Assembly (NCBI GenBank): GCA_910586655.1
Contig: CAJUIR010000002.1
Span: 124,001-188,000 of the forward strand
Direction of reading: 5' to 3'
DNA: 64,000 bases
Source: an uncultured Christensenellaceae bacterium
GTDB taxonomy: Bacteria; Bacillota; Clostridia; Christensenellales; Borkfalkiaceae
In this document: piece after piece, positions 46,607 to 54,403 of the stretch
Layout: each line of letters opens with the position of its first letter
How positions within the stretch are numbered: position 1 is the first letter of the stretch
Notes under the pieces: generated by a model
The model's database searches: none
What the model saw: only the letters and a program-made list of their open reading frames with translations
What the model was told of the DNA's origin: nothing
Translations under genes and position numbers: made by a program

Positions 46607-47131
46607 ATGAAGAGATGTGTAGTATGCGGCGAAATCGTCGCGGACGACGTAGAAGTTTGCCCCGTTTGCAAGGCGAAGAAATTCGAGCCGGTGACCGAAG
46701 CGGCGTTTGCCTGCGAACACCACGTCGGCGACGGAGTTGTCGAAGATGCGGAAATTATGGAAGGGCTTCGCGCAAACTTTGCGGGCGAATGCACCGAAGT
46801 GGGAATGTATCTTGCGATGTCGCGCGTTGCCGAACGCGAGGGTTATCCCGAAATCGCAGAAGCGTATAAACGTTATGCGTACGAAGAAGCGGAACATGCA
46901 AGCAAGTTTGCGGAACTGCTCGGAGAAGTGGTAACCGATTCCACCCAAAAGAATTTGGAACTCCGTGCGGCAGCGGAAACGGGCGCGTGCGCAGGAAAAT
47001 TCGAACTTGCAAAACGTGCGAAGCAACTCGGCTATGACGCGATCCACGATACCGTTCATGAAATGGCGAAGGACGAAGCACGTCACGGCGCAGGCTTTAA
47101 AGGCATGCTGAAAAGATATTTCGGAAAATAA
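46607..47131 (+). CDS. Reverse rubrerythrin (N-terminal rubredoxin-like domain plus ferritin-like domain)
   Basis: Rubrerythrins reduce hydrogen peroxide in anaerobes. In this 174-residue protein the rubredoxin-like iron site comes first (KRCVVCGEIV, then VCPVCKAKKF, Cys at about 4, 7, 18, 21), and the four-helix diiron domain follows (NFAGECTEVGMYLAMSRVAE, then YAYEEAEHASKFAELLG, then MAKDEARHGAGFKGML, with E-x-x-H ligand pairs). This reversed order is the revRbr type common in Clostridia. It has its own promoter and an AAAGGAG ribosome-binding site. It marks an anaerobic, oxygen-defended lifestyle. Confidence 0.93.
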   Translation: MKRCVVCGEIVADDVEVCPVCKAKKFEPVTEAAFACEHHVGDGVVEDAEIMEGLRANFAGECTEVGMYLAMSRVAEREGYPEIAEAYKRYAYEEAEHASKFAELLGEVVTDSTQKNLELRAAAETGACAGKFELAKRAKQLGYDAIHDTVHEMAKDEARHGAGFKGMLKRYFGK

Positions 47132-47154
47132 AAATCAATCTTCAAAAGAGGATG

Positions 47155-47181
47155 AAAGAACAGGCGATCGCCTGTTCTTTT
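47155..47181 (+). terminator. Terminator after the rubrerythrin gene
   Basis: GAACAGGCGA / TCGCCTGTTC perfect palindrome flanked by A and T runs, ending 12 bases before the next start codon. Confidence 0.8.
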
Positions 47182-47192
47182 CAAAAACAAAG

Positions 47193-47774
47193 ATGTCTAC
47201 TTTTACGTTTCGTTATAAACATATCATTCGGGAACTTCCGGTGTTCGAAGTGGGAAACGGTTTGAAAATCGCTTACCTCGACACGCTGTCCGATTACGAA
47301 CTGGTTACCGCGCTTTCTCAAGAAATGGCGTCGTCCGTTTGCGCGAAGGAAACATTTGTCCCGTTGCAACGCCTTGTGTTGTTTACCGCAGAAAATAAGG
47401 GCATACCCTTTGCGTATGCGACCGCGCAAGAATTACAGAAAAGATGTCCGCACAAAGAGATCGCGCTGGCAATCGCAAGAAAGCAAAAAAAGAAATTTTT
47501 CGGTACTTGTATCGAAACGCAAAAGGCGTCTATCACCACCGAACGGGAGACGGAAACGTTGTATCTTCCCGAAAGCGACCGAAAAAAACTCGACGGTTCG
47601 GACGTGATTCTGATCGACGATTTTTATTCGACAGGCGCATCCATGAAAGCGTTGGAAAGGCTTGCAAAGCGTTGCAATGCGAAAATAGCGGATAAAATTG
47701 TTGCTGTCTGGGAAACAGCGGATCATACGCAACCGCCGGACGTAACGTTTGTTGCGACTTTGCCCGTTTTATAA
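47193..47774 (+). CDS. Type-I phosphoribosyltransferase-like protein
   Basis: The 193-residue protein shows the PRPP-binding signature DVILIDDFYSTGASMKALE (about residues 135-153) and an upstream APRT/XPRT-like block LFTAENKGIPFAYATAQEL (about 62-80), followed by a basic loop ARKQKKKFFG. These mark a purine- or pyrimidine-type phosphoribosyltransferase, closest by eye to adenine/xanthine enzymes, but the base cannot be assigned. No ribosome-binding site is visible in the 12 bases between the terminator hairpin and the ATG, so how it is translated is unclear. Confidence 0.78.
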   Translation: MSTFTFRYKHIIRELPVFEVGNGLKIAYLDTLSDYELVTALSQEMASSVCAKETFVPLQRLVLFTAENKGIPFAYATAQELQKRCPHKEIALAIARKQKKKFFGTCIETQKASITTERETETLYLPESDRKKLDGSDVILIDDFYSTGASMKALERLAKRCNAKIADKIVAVWETADHTQPPDVTFVATLPVL

Positions 47775-47817
47775 GTTTTGTGCAAACATTGTTGCGTCGG
47801 AAACCATGAAGATGATG

Positions 47818-47856
47818 AAAAAGACCTTTCTGAAACCGGAGAGGTCTTTTATTTTT
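47818..47856 (+). terminator. Terminator after the phosphoribosyltransferase gene
   Basis: AAAGACCT / AGGTCTTT stem with a loop of about 14 bases and a T-rich tail. Confidence 0.7.
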
Positions 47857-47912
47857 CGTCAAATTCCGCGCGGTAGAGCGGGTCATTTCACACTCTACTC
47901 ACAGTAGAATTA

Positions 47913-47941
47913 TTGACAACGGCATTTTAATCAAGTATAAT
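47913..47941 (+). promoter_or_regulatory. Promoter of the clpC operon, giving a leaderless first gene
   Basis: TTGACA (47913-47918), 17-bp spacer, TATAAT (47936-47941), then six bases and ATG 47948. From the -10 into the coding region it is identical over 17 bases to the CDF exporter promoter at 868. A short CTACT-CAC-AGTAG palindrome lies just upstream (about 47897-47909). Confidence 0.85.
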
Positions 47942-47947
47942 AACGGT

Positions 47948-48571
47948 ATGGAACTCGATACGCTTGCCGTGACAATCGGAAAAAACATTACGCGTCTGCG
48001 TCGGATCGCAAATCTGACGCAGTTGGAACTTGCGGAAAAATTGAATTATTCGGATAAATCCGTATCGAAATGGGAGCAGGGAAACGGTGTTCCCGACGTG
48101 CGTATTCTTGTCCAACTTGCCGATTTGTTTCAGGTAACGGTAGACGATCTGGTGCGCGAACACGACGAGAGCAAACAGATCGTACCGCGCAATGCGCGGA
48201 AGTTGAGACGGCTCATCATTATTCTTTGTTCGGTGGGACTTTGCTGGCTCGTTGCCGTCGCCGCGTTCGTATTTATCGGTATTGCTGCGCCTTCGCTCCG
48301 CTATTTATGGCTGTCTTTCCTCTATGCGGTGCCGGCTTCCGCCATTGTGGTACTGGTATTTTCTTGCGTCTGGCAGAATAAAACCGTACGCATTATTTCG
48401 ATGTCCGTTATGATTTGGTCCATTCTCGCCTGTATTTTTACTACGGCGTACGTTTGCGGATTGCGGCAGAATATGTGGCTGATCTTTCTGCTCGGGATCC
48501 CGCTTCAGATTCTTGCGCTCGTCTTTTTCGTCTGGTGGAAACGGATCCGCCTGTTCAAACATAAAGACTGA
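47948..48571 (+). CDS. XRE-family regulator with C-terminal membrane domain, first gene of the clpC operon
   Basis: The 207-residue protein has an XRE DNA-binding domain (about 9-68: IGKNITRLRRIANLTQLELA, then YSDKSVSKWEQGNGVPD, then LADLFQVTVDDLV) and then four predicted membrane segments (about 88-195) with short loops. It starts at an ATG 6 bases after a perfect -10 box. Four further genes follow on the same strand with gaps of 17, 6, -4 and 13 bases, ending with clpC, so it occupies the place normally held by ctsR. It may regulate its own operon in response to an envelope signal; this is inference from context. Confidence 0.85.
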   Translation: MELDTLAVTIGKNITRLRRIANLTQLELAEKLNYSDKSVSKWEQGNGVPDVRILVQLADLFQVTVDDLVREHDESKQIVPRNARKLRRLIIILCSVGLCWLVAVAAFVFIGIAAPSLRYLWLSFLYAVPASAIVVLVFSCVWQNKTVRIISMSVMIWSILACIFTTAYVCGLRQNMWLIFLLGIPLQILALVFFVWWKRIRLFKHKD

Positions 48572-48588
48572 ACCGCATCGGAGAAATT

Positions 48589-49689
48589 ATGAAATCGATT
48601 GAAATTCCCCAAGATTTGAACGAACGCAACAGCCGCGGCGCGGCGATCGCCCGTAAATGCAAAGCAAGCGCATTTGCGTCGTTTGCCTTTGTAATCCTTT
48701 TGATTCTGTGTCTTGTCGGATCGCTCGTCTGTCTGGTACTCACCGAAATCGGCGAGCGAAATGAAAACACCAAGACGTTGCTCTATATTTTATCGGGATC
48801 TTTTTTGGGCGGTACGCTTCTTTTCGGATTCGTTGCCGTTTGTTTTTCCAAACTTTTGCAATCGCTTCGGCAAACCGAACTCGATTACCGCGAGCGTTGC
48901 GACGGCGAAAATTCTTTTTTCGTGGGCGAAGGGACGTTAGCGACGTTTGAGGAAGATTCGCTCTATTTACACGAAGAGGACGGCGCGGGCAAGACGGTGA
49001 TCATTCCCTACTCGGAACTTCGCTTTTTCTCCGTATGCACAAGGCACGCTCCGCGCGAAAAGGGAGAGTGGAGCGTCGTGATCGAAATTCCCGTCAAATT
49101 CCTATCCAAAGAAACGCCCGAAGACGGCGAGCGTCCGATCTACGTTCAAACGGATGCGAAAGAACGGTTGTATCGCTGTCTCGAAGAAAAGAGACTGACT
49201 CTTTTGGGTGAGAACCGCGATGCGCGTAAGGGGAATAAGGCGGAAGGAAAAAAATTCAAACGTCTGAAAAGATTCAAATTTCAAGGAAAGAACAACGGGC
49301 GGAAAAACACGTTGATGCTGCTCGGTCTGGGCGTCGTTTTGGTCGGCGCGGGATTCGGGATCGCATTCTGGCATATGACGGTCGGGACGGTGATCGGGGT
49401 CTGCGGCGCGATAATCGTCGGCAGAGCGTTCATTTCCTTTCTCGGCAAGCAAAGTGCGCTTTCCGTCTATGAAGAAGGTTTGTACTGGAAAGAAGGAACG
49501 GGGGATTTTCACGCGGGAACAAGGGGAGTTTTTTTGAAATGGGAGGAGATCCGATCCGTCAAACCCGTAAAACAAAAGGGTACCGATCTGTTGCAGGTGA
49601 CCTGTGATTACGGCTCCTATTACTTTTTAAATAAAGAGGGCGCGTTTGAATATTTACGTCAACTGCGCCCCGAAATGTGCGCTGAGTAA
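48589..49689 (+). CDS. Internally duplicated membrane protein of the clpC operon
   Basis: I do not recognise this 366-residue protein by family name. It has two similar halves. Each has a pair of transmembrane segments (about 28-50 and 66-90; about 239-260 and 266-286) followed by a soluble segment of about 80 residues with the pattern short Tyr/Leu-rich strand (DSLYLHEEDG or EGLYWKEGTG), then I-P-Y-S-E-L-R or L-K-W-E-E-I-R. This recalls bacterial PH-like (YcxB/DUF-type) domains. A TCGGAGAAA ribosome-binding site is present, and the gap to mcsA is 6 bases. Its conserved place could be tested by gene-neighbour comparison. Confidence 0.7.
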   Translation: MKSIEIPQDLNERNSRGAAIARKCKASAFASFAFVILLILCLVGSLVCLVLTEIGERNENTKTLLYILSGSFLGGTLLFGFVAVCFSKLLQSLRQTELDYRERCDGENSFFVGEGTLATFEEDSLYLHEEDGAGKTVIIPYSELRFFSVCTRHAPREKGEWSVVIEIPVKFLSKETPEDGERPIYVQTDAKERLYRCLEEKRLTLLGENRDARKGNKAEGKKFKRLKRFKFQGKNNGRKNTLMLLGLGVVLVGAGFGIAFWHMTVGTVIGVCGAIIVGRAFISFLGKQSALSVYEEGLYWKEGTGDFHAGTRGVFLKWEEIRSVKPVKQKGTDLLQVTCDYGSYYFLNKEGAFEYLRQLRPEMCAE

Positions 49690-49695
49690 TTTGTT

Positions 49696-50196
49696 ATGAA
49701 TCCGAAGTTATGCACCAACTGCGGAAAACACGCCGCCAAAGAATACGTCAGAAAAACGGAGGGGAAAGAGAAAAAACTCTTTCTCTGTTCTGCGTGTTAC
49801 GAAGCGCTCTATGCCGATTCGGGCGAAGATGATTTTTTCACGTCCTTTTTGGGCAATACGGGCGCGAAAAAATCCTGTTCCGCCTGCGGTACGACGCTCG
49901 ACGGATTTCGCAGTACCGGCTTGTTGGGCTGCGCTTACTGTTATACGGCGTTCCGCGAGGAACTCAAACCGACGGTGAAATATATTCAGGGGAAACTCTG
50001 CCATGAAGGGAAAACGCCCGATTGGGGCGCGGAAGAGCGTTACGATACGGTGCGCGCGCTCGTAAGAGAACAGGAAGAGACCAAAGAAAATCTGGAGCGC
50101 GCCATGCAGGAGAGAGATTACAACTCTGCCGCGCGTTACCGCGAACAATTGATCGAAATCAACCGTAAACTATACGGCGGGGAGGTAACGCGGTGA
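49696..50196 (+). CDS. mcsA: McsA, zinc-finger activator of the arginine kinase McsB
   Basis: The 166-residue protein has two N-terminal CxxC zinc-finger pairs (KLCTNCGKHAA with FLCSACYEALY; KSCSACGTTLD with LGCAYCYTAF) and a C-terminal UVR motif (about 130-160, NLERAMQERDYNSAARYREQ). McsA activates McsB for protein-arginine phosphorylation. Its stop overlaps the mcsB GTG start by 4 bases. The usual upstream partner gene ctsR is not present. Confidence 0.93.
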   Translation: MNPKLCTNCGKHAAKEYVRKTEGKEKKLFLCSACYEALYADSGEDDFFTSFLGNTGAKKSCSACGTTLDGFRSTGLLGCAYCYTAFREELKPTVKYIQGKLCHEGKTPDWGAEERYDTVRALVREQEETKENLERAMQERDYNSAARYREQLIEINRKLYGGEVTR

Positions 50197-51236
50197 GTAT
50201 CCAGCAAAAGTACGAGAGCGTCGCCGTATCTTCCAGAATCCGTTTGGCACGCAATTTTGCCGATTATCCTTTTCCCGCGCGGCTGCTGCGCGACGCGCAC
50301 GCGGAGGAACAGGCGCAGGAAATCATCCAACTCGTCTCCGCAAAACTCAGCCGTTTAGACGCGTTTGTCCTGTACGAAATGAAGAATCTTTCCGACGAAC
50401 GCGCAGCCTTTCTGGTAGAACGCAATCTCGTCAGCCGCGAACTGATTTCCAACCGCCGCATTTCTGCCGCGCTCATATTGCGCGACGAAAGCATGTCGGT
50501 CATGATCAACGAAGAAGACCATATCCGCGCGCAATATTTTATCCGCGGGTTCGATTTGGGGAAGGCGTTCGAGCGGATATCGGGCATCGACGACGCTATT
50601 TCCGAATCCATTCCCTTTGCTTACGACGATATGTTCGGGTATCTCACCGCCTGTCCTACCAACCTCGGTACGGGGCTGCGCGCGTCGGTCATGTGTTTCT
50701 TACCCGCGGTATCCCGCCGCGGACTGATGCGGCGGATCTCTCCCGAACTCACGCGGCTCGGGCTTACCGTGCGCGGCGCGTTCGGCGAGGGGAGCGGCGC
50801 GGAGGGCGATTTATTCCAAATCAGCAACGAAGTCACGCTGGGGCAATCGGAAGGGGACATTCTTTCGGTGGTCGAACGCGCAGTGTCCACGGTCGTGGAG
50901 TTCGAACTTCGAGAACGCGATCGGATGAAAGCCGAAGAAGGGCTTGCTTTGAAAGACAAAATCATGCGCTCTTACGGCGTGCTGACCAACGCCTGTAAAA
51001 TGGATCTGCGCGAGTTTTCCGCACGGATCTCCGACGTCAAACTCGGCGTTGCGCTCGGATATTTCAAAGACGAGGAAGACGACGACAGAATGCGCGAACT
51101 CGACGATTTGTTCGTGGAAATGCGTCCCGCCAATATCAACCGCTTAAACGGCGCGCCGCTTTGCAAAGAGGAGCAGGACGAATACCGCGCCGAATATGCT
51201 TGTATTAAAATCCGAAAAATGCAATTAAAAGCATAA
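50193..51236 (+). CDS. mcsB: Protein-arginine kinase McsB
   Basis: McsB phosphorylates arginine residues, marking proteins for ClpC-ClpP. The 347-residue protein is related to guanidino kinases: VSSRIRLARNFADYPFP near the N-terminus, VMINEEDHIRAQYF, PTNLGTGLRASVMCFLPAVS with the nucleotide-binding arginines, and TVRGAFGEGSGAEGDLFQIS. It starts with GTG behind GGAGGTAACGC, overlapping mcsA. Length is normal for the family. Confidence 0.95.
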   Translation: MSIQQKYESVAVSSRIRLARNFADYPFPARLLRDAHAEEQAQEIIQLVSAKLSRLDAFVLYEMKNLSDERAAFLVERNLVSRELISNRRISAALILRDESMSVMINEEDHIRAQYFIRGFDLGKAFERISGIDDAISESIPFAYDDMFGYLTACPTNLGTGLRASVMCFLPAVSRRGLMRRISPELTRLGLTVRGAFGEGSGAEGDLFQISNEVTLGQSEGDILSVVERAVSTVVEFELRERDRMKAEEGLALKDKIMRSYGVLTNACKMDLREFSARISDVKLGVALGYFKDEEDDDRMRELDDLFVEMRPANINRLNGAPLCKEEQDEYRAEYACIKIRKMQLKA

Positions 51237-51249
51237 AGGGGAATCTGCT

Positions 51250-53694
51250 TTGAATCATTCTAATTATACCGGTTCGCTACAAGACGTGATCACCGCTTCG
51301 GAAGAGGCGGCAAAACTCTATCAAACCACTTATATCGGTACGGAGCACCTCGTGCTCGGTATGCTCTGCGTTGTGGACAGCACGGCGGCAAAATTGCTTG
51401 CGGAAGCAGGCGTCACGCTTTCTGCATATAAAAACGTATTCCGCCGCAGCGTCCAGCATAATTCGGCTTATTACGGTCAGACGCCGCGCGTCAAGGGAAT
51501 TTTCATGCGCGCGCGCGAATATGCGCTCAACAGCAGCGGCAGCACGCTGACCGATACCGAACACGTGTTGCTTGCGCTTCTCAATTCCGACGAATGTCTT
51601 GCGGTGGATATTTTAAAGAGTCTGAACGTCGATTGCGAGCAACTGATCGCGCGCTGCGAACAGTTTGTCGAGCCGCTCGACGAGGACGAAGCAGAGACGA
51701 GCGTTCACAGCCGTCCCGTCGTGATCGCGGGCGAACGAACGCTGAGCGAAGAAATATTGCAGTACGGGGAAGACCTGACGCAAAAAGCCAAGGCGGGAAA
51801 ATTAGATCCCGTGATCGGGCGCAGGCAGGAAATCGAAAAAGTGATCCAAATCCTTTCCCGCCGTTCCAAAAACAATCCCGTTCTGATCGGCGAACCGGGC
51901 GTGGGAAAGAGCGCGGTCATCGAAGGACTGGCGCAGGAGGTCGTTGCGGGGAACGTGCCCGAATTGCTGCGCGGAAAGATCGTGTTTTCCCTGAATCTGA
52001 CGGGTTTGGTCGCAGGCGCGAAATACCGCGGCGAATTCGAAGAACGCCTCAAAAAGGTGATGGACGAGATCGTGACCGACCGCAATATCATTTTGTTTAT
52101 CGATGAAATACATATGATCGTCGGCGCGGGCGGCACGGCGGAGAGCAAGATGGACGCTTCCAATATTTTAAAGCCCATGCTTGCGCGCGGAGAACTCCAA
52201 ACGGTCGGCGCGACCACTTTGGAAGAATACCGAAAATACATTGAAAAAGACGCCGCGTTGGAGCGCCGTTTTACGCCCGTCATTGTAGATCAGCCGAGCG
52301 TGGAAGACACGGTCGTGATTTTGCGCGGATTAAAAGATAAGTACGAAGCGCATCATAACGTTGTGATCACCGAAGAGGCGATCCGCGCGGCGGCAAGCCT
52401 ATCCGACCGCTACATTACCGACCGCTATCTGCCCGATAAAGCGATCGATCTGATCGACGAAGCGGCTTCGCGTGCGCGCCTCAATTCCTATAACGGACCC
52501 GCGCAACTCCGCGAAAAAGAAGACCAGATCAACCGATTGAATATCGATTACGATAAGGCGCGCAAGTGGAAGGAATTCGAGCGGGCGGACGCCATTGCCG
52601 AGCAAATCGAAAAACTTTCCGACGAACTCAGCGAACTGCGCGGAGAGTGGCGCACCAAACGCAATGCGACGCATCTCTCGATCGGGACCGAAGATATTGC
52701 GGAGATCATCAGCAGTCATACGGGCGTACCCGTTTCCAAACTGACCGAAGCGGAGAGCGAAAAACTTTTGCATCTCGAAGAAGAATTGCACAAGCGAATC
52801 GTAGGGCAGGAGGAGGCGGTTTCCGCGGTTTCCAAAGCGATCCGCCGTGCGCGCGCGGGATTGAAAGACCCCAATAAACCCATCGGCTCGTTTATCTTTG
52901 TGGGACCTACTGGCGTCGGAAAGACCGATCTTACCAAAGCATTGGCGGAAAGCATGTTCGGCGACGAGCGGCTGATGGTGCGGCTCGATATGTCGGAATA
53001 TATGGAAAAGAGTTCGGTGTCGAAGATCATCGGCGCGCCCCCCGGTTACGTCGGATACGACGATAACCAGAGCGGACAACTGACCGAGCGTATCCGCAGA
53101 AAACCTTATTCCGTGATCCTGTTCGACGAAATCGAAAAAGCGCATCCCGACGTATTCAACGTCTTGTTGCAGATTCTCGACGACGGGCGTCTGACGGACA
53201 GCAGAGGCAAGGAAGTTTCTTTCAAAAACACGCTGATCATCATGACGTCCAACGTGGGCGCGCACGAAGTCAAAAGCGTGAATACGCTTGGGTTCGGCTT
53301 CGGGGACGAGAACGAGTTCGACGCAATGAAAGAGCGGATTGAAGACGCGCTGAAATCGCACTTCCGTCCCGAATTTTTGAACCGGCTGGACGACGTGATC
53401 ATTTTCCATAAACTTTCGCGCGAGGACGCGGTACTCATTTGCGGTAAAATTTTGGAAGCGCTTTCAAAACGGATGGAGAGCAAAGGAATCGGATTGAAAG
53501 TGAGTTCACGCGCCCGCATGAAATTGGTGGAAGAAGGATACAGCGAAGAATTCGGCGCGCGCCCCTTAAAGCGCGTCGTGCAAAAACAGGTGGAAGACAG
53601 ACTTTCGGAAGAGATCCTGCTCGGACGAATCAAATCCGGTCATGACGTGATCGTAGACGAGGAAGACGGCGTTTTAACGTTTACCGAAGAATAA
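51250..53694 (+). CDS. clpC: ATP-dependent Clp protease ATP-binding subunit ClpC
   Basis: ClpC is the Hsp100 unfoldase that recognises phosphoarginine-tagged substrates and feeds ClpP. The 814-residue protein has the N-terminal repeat domain (1-145), AAA domain 1 with GEPGVGKSAVIEGLA and LFIDEIHMIVGAG, the middle coiled coil with a UVR motif (DYDKARKWKEFERADAIAEQ), AAA domain 2 with GPTGVGKTDLTKALAESMFG and ILFDEIEKAHPDVFN, and the C-terminal sensor region GARPLKRVVQ. The start is TTG 51250 behind AAAGGGG. It ends the five-gene operon. Confidence 0.96.
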   Translation: MNHSNYTGSLQDVITASEEAAKLYQTTYIGTEHLVLGMLCVVDSTAAKLLAEAGVTLSAYKNVFRRSVQHNSAYYGQTPRVKGIFMRAREYALNSSGSTLTDTEHVLLALLNSDECLAVDILKSLNVDCEQLIARCEQFVEPLDEDEAETSVHSRPVVIAGERTLSEEILQYGEDLTQKAKAGKLDPVIGRRQEIEKVIQILSRRSKNNPVLIGEPGVGKSAVIEGLAQEVVAGNVPELLRGKIVFSLNLTGLVAGAKYRGEFEERLKKVMDEIVTDRNIILFIDEIHMIVGAGGTAESKMDASNILKPMLARGELQTVGATTLEEYRKYIEKDAALERRFTPVIVDQPSVEDTVVILRGLKDKYEAHHNVVITEEAIRAAASLSDRYITDRYLPDKAIDLIDEAASRARLNSYNGPAQLREKEDQINRLNIDYDKARKWKEFERADAIAEQIEKLSDELSELRGEWRTKRNATHLSIGTEDIAEIISSHTGVPVSKLTEAESEKLLHLEEELHKRIVGQEEAVSAVSKAIRRARAGLKDPNKPIGSFIFVGPTGVGKTDLTKALAESMFGDERLMVRLDMSEYMEKSSVSKIIGAPPGYVGYDDNQSGQLTERIRRKPYSVILFDEIEKAHPDVFNVLLQILDDGRLTDSRGKEVSFKNTLIIMTSNVGAHEVKSVNTLGFGFGDENEFDAMKERIEDALKSHFRPEFLNRLDDVIIFHKLSREDAVLICGKILEALSKRMESKGIGLKVSSRARMKLVEEGYSEEFGARPLKRVVQKQVEDRLSEEILLGRIKSGHDVIVDEEDGVLTFTEE

Positions 53695-53707
53695 TTGTTT
53701 CAAATCA

Positions 53708-53748
53708 GCAACGGCAACTGCGTATTTTAGCAGTTGCCGTTGCTTTTC
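53708..53748 (+). terminator. Terminator of the clpC operon
   Basis: GCAACGGCAACTGC / GCAGTTGCCGTTGC perfect 14-bp stem with an 8-base loop, followed by TTTT. Confidence 0.9.
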
Positions 53749-53783
53749 GTTCTTATGCGTCTGAACACATATGTTTGACCGTG

Positions 53784-53987
53784 TTATTCTTCCAATCCCA
53801 ACAAATAATCCGCTGAAACTTCAAAAATCAAACAAAGTTGTTTTAATACTTCGTAAGGAGGTTCGGCAATGTCTTTTTCCCATGCGGAAACAGTCGTATT
53901 TCTGACGTTCAGAATTTCTCCGAGTTCTTTTTGCGTTAAATTTTTTGTTTCTCTAAGTTTTTTTAATTTAATTCCAAATTCTTTCAT
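53784..53987 (-). CDS. Small XRE-family repressor
   Basis: The 67-residue protein is a single XRE domain: FGIKLKKLRETKNLTQKELG, then LNVRNTTVSAWEKDIAEPPY, then LCLIFEVSADYLLGLEE. It is divergent from a Cys-rich small gene at 54088. The shared 100-base region holds two palindromes of the form RTTCCA-7-TGGAAY placed on the opposing promoter, so this protein is very likely the repressor that binds them. The pair resembles regulator/early-gene pairs of mobile elements, but no other element genes are nearby. Confidence 0.85.
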   Translation of the reverse strand: MKEFGIKLKKLRETKNLTQKELGEILNVRNTTVSAWEKDIAEPPYEVLKQLCLIFEVSADYLLGLEE

Positions 53988-54019
53988 AAATACATTTTAC
54001 AAAAATTATGGAATTTTTG

Positions 54020-54073
54020 TTGACATTCCAAAAAATATGGAATAAAATATACAAGTTCCAAATTATATGGAAC
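54020..54073 (+). promoter_or_regulatory. Promoter with two palindromic operators
   Basis: TTGACA (54020-54025), 17-bp spacer, TAAAAT (54043-54048). Palindrome 1, ATTCCA-AAAAATA-TGGAAT (54025-54043), fills the spacer exactly. Palindrome 2, GTTCCA-AATTATA-TGGAAC (54055-54073), covers the start of transcription. A TGGAAT half-site lies at about 54009-54014 upstream. The 7-bp spacing and shared arms mark a dimeric repressor site. Confidence 0.8.
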
Positions 54074-54087
54074 ATAGGAGATAAAAA

Positions 54088-54369
54088 ATGAAAGAAGAAA
54101 ACCATCATTGCGGAAATTGCGGACAATTCATCAAGCATTTTACGAATTACAGCGGGTATTATCATGAAGTGTCGGGATGCGGACATTGCGTTTGTCAGGC
54201 ATTAAAGCGCAGCGAACGGAAAAAACGGCGTATGTATGATTTGCCGTGCGAATTTTGGGAACCGATGGAAGTGCAGGTAATGAAAAGAAGAGAAACGTTG
54301 AAAGAGTATTTGCGTAATATGGCAAAACGCATCGACGAAATTGCACTTATCTTAAAAAACGACGAATAA
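54088..54369 (+). CDS. Small Cys-rich hypothetical protein
   Basis: The 93-residue protein has a Cys/His-rich N-terminal half (HHCGNCGQFI, YYHEVSGCGHCVC, LPCEFWEP) that could bind a metal ion, and a charged helical C-terminal half (RRETLKEYLRNMAKRIDEIA). It is not recognised further; similar short proteins occur in accessory and phage-like regions of Clostridia. It is expressed from an operator-covered promoter and has an AGGAG ribosome-binding site. It is likely repressed by the divergent XRE protein. Confidence 0.6.
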   Translation: MKEENHHCGNCGQFIKHFTNYSGYYHEVSGCGHCVCQALKRSERKKRRMYDLPCEFWEPMEVQVMKRRETLKEYLRNMAKRIDEIALILKNDE

Positions 54370-54397
54370 ACCGCTTCCTCATTCGGAAAGCGGTTTG
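54368..54397. terminator. Terminator between the Cys-rich gene and ung
   Basis: AAACCGCTT-CC / GGAAAGCGGTTT stem with one bulge, between convergent genes. Confidence 0.6.
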
Positions 54398-54403
54398 ATA
54401 GGG

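Noticed and set aside
47860..49696. CtsR heptad repeats or CIRCE element upstream of mcsA
   Set aside because: No tandem GGTCAAA-like or CIRCE inverted repeat seen in the operon promoter region or before mcsA.
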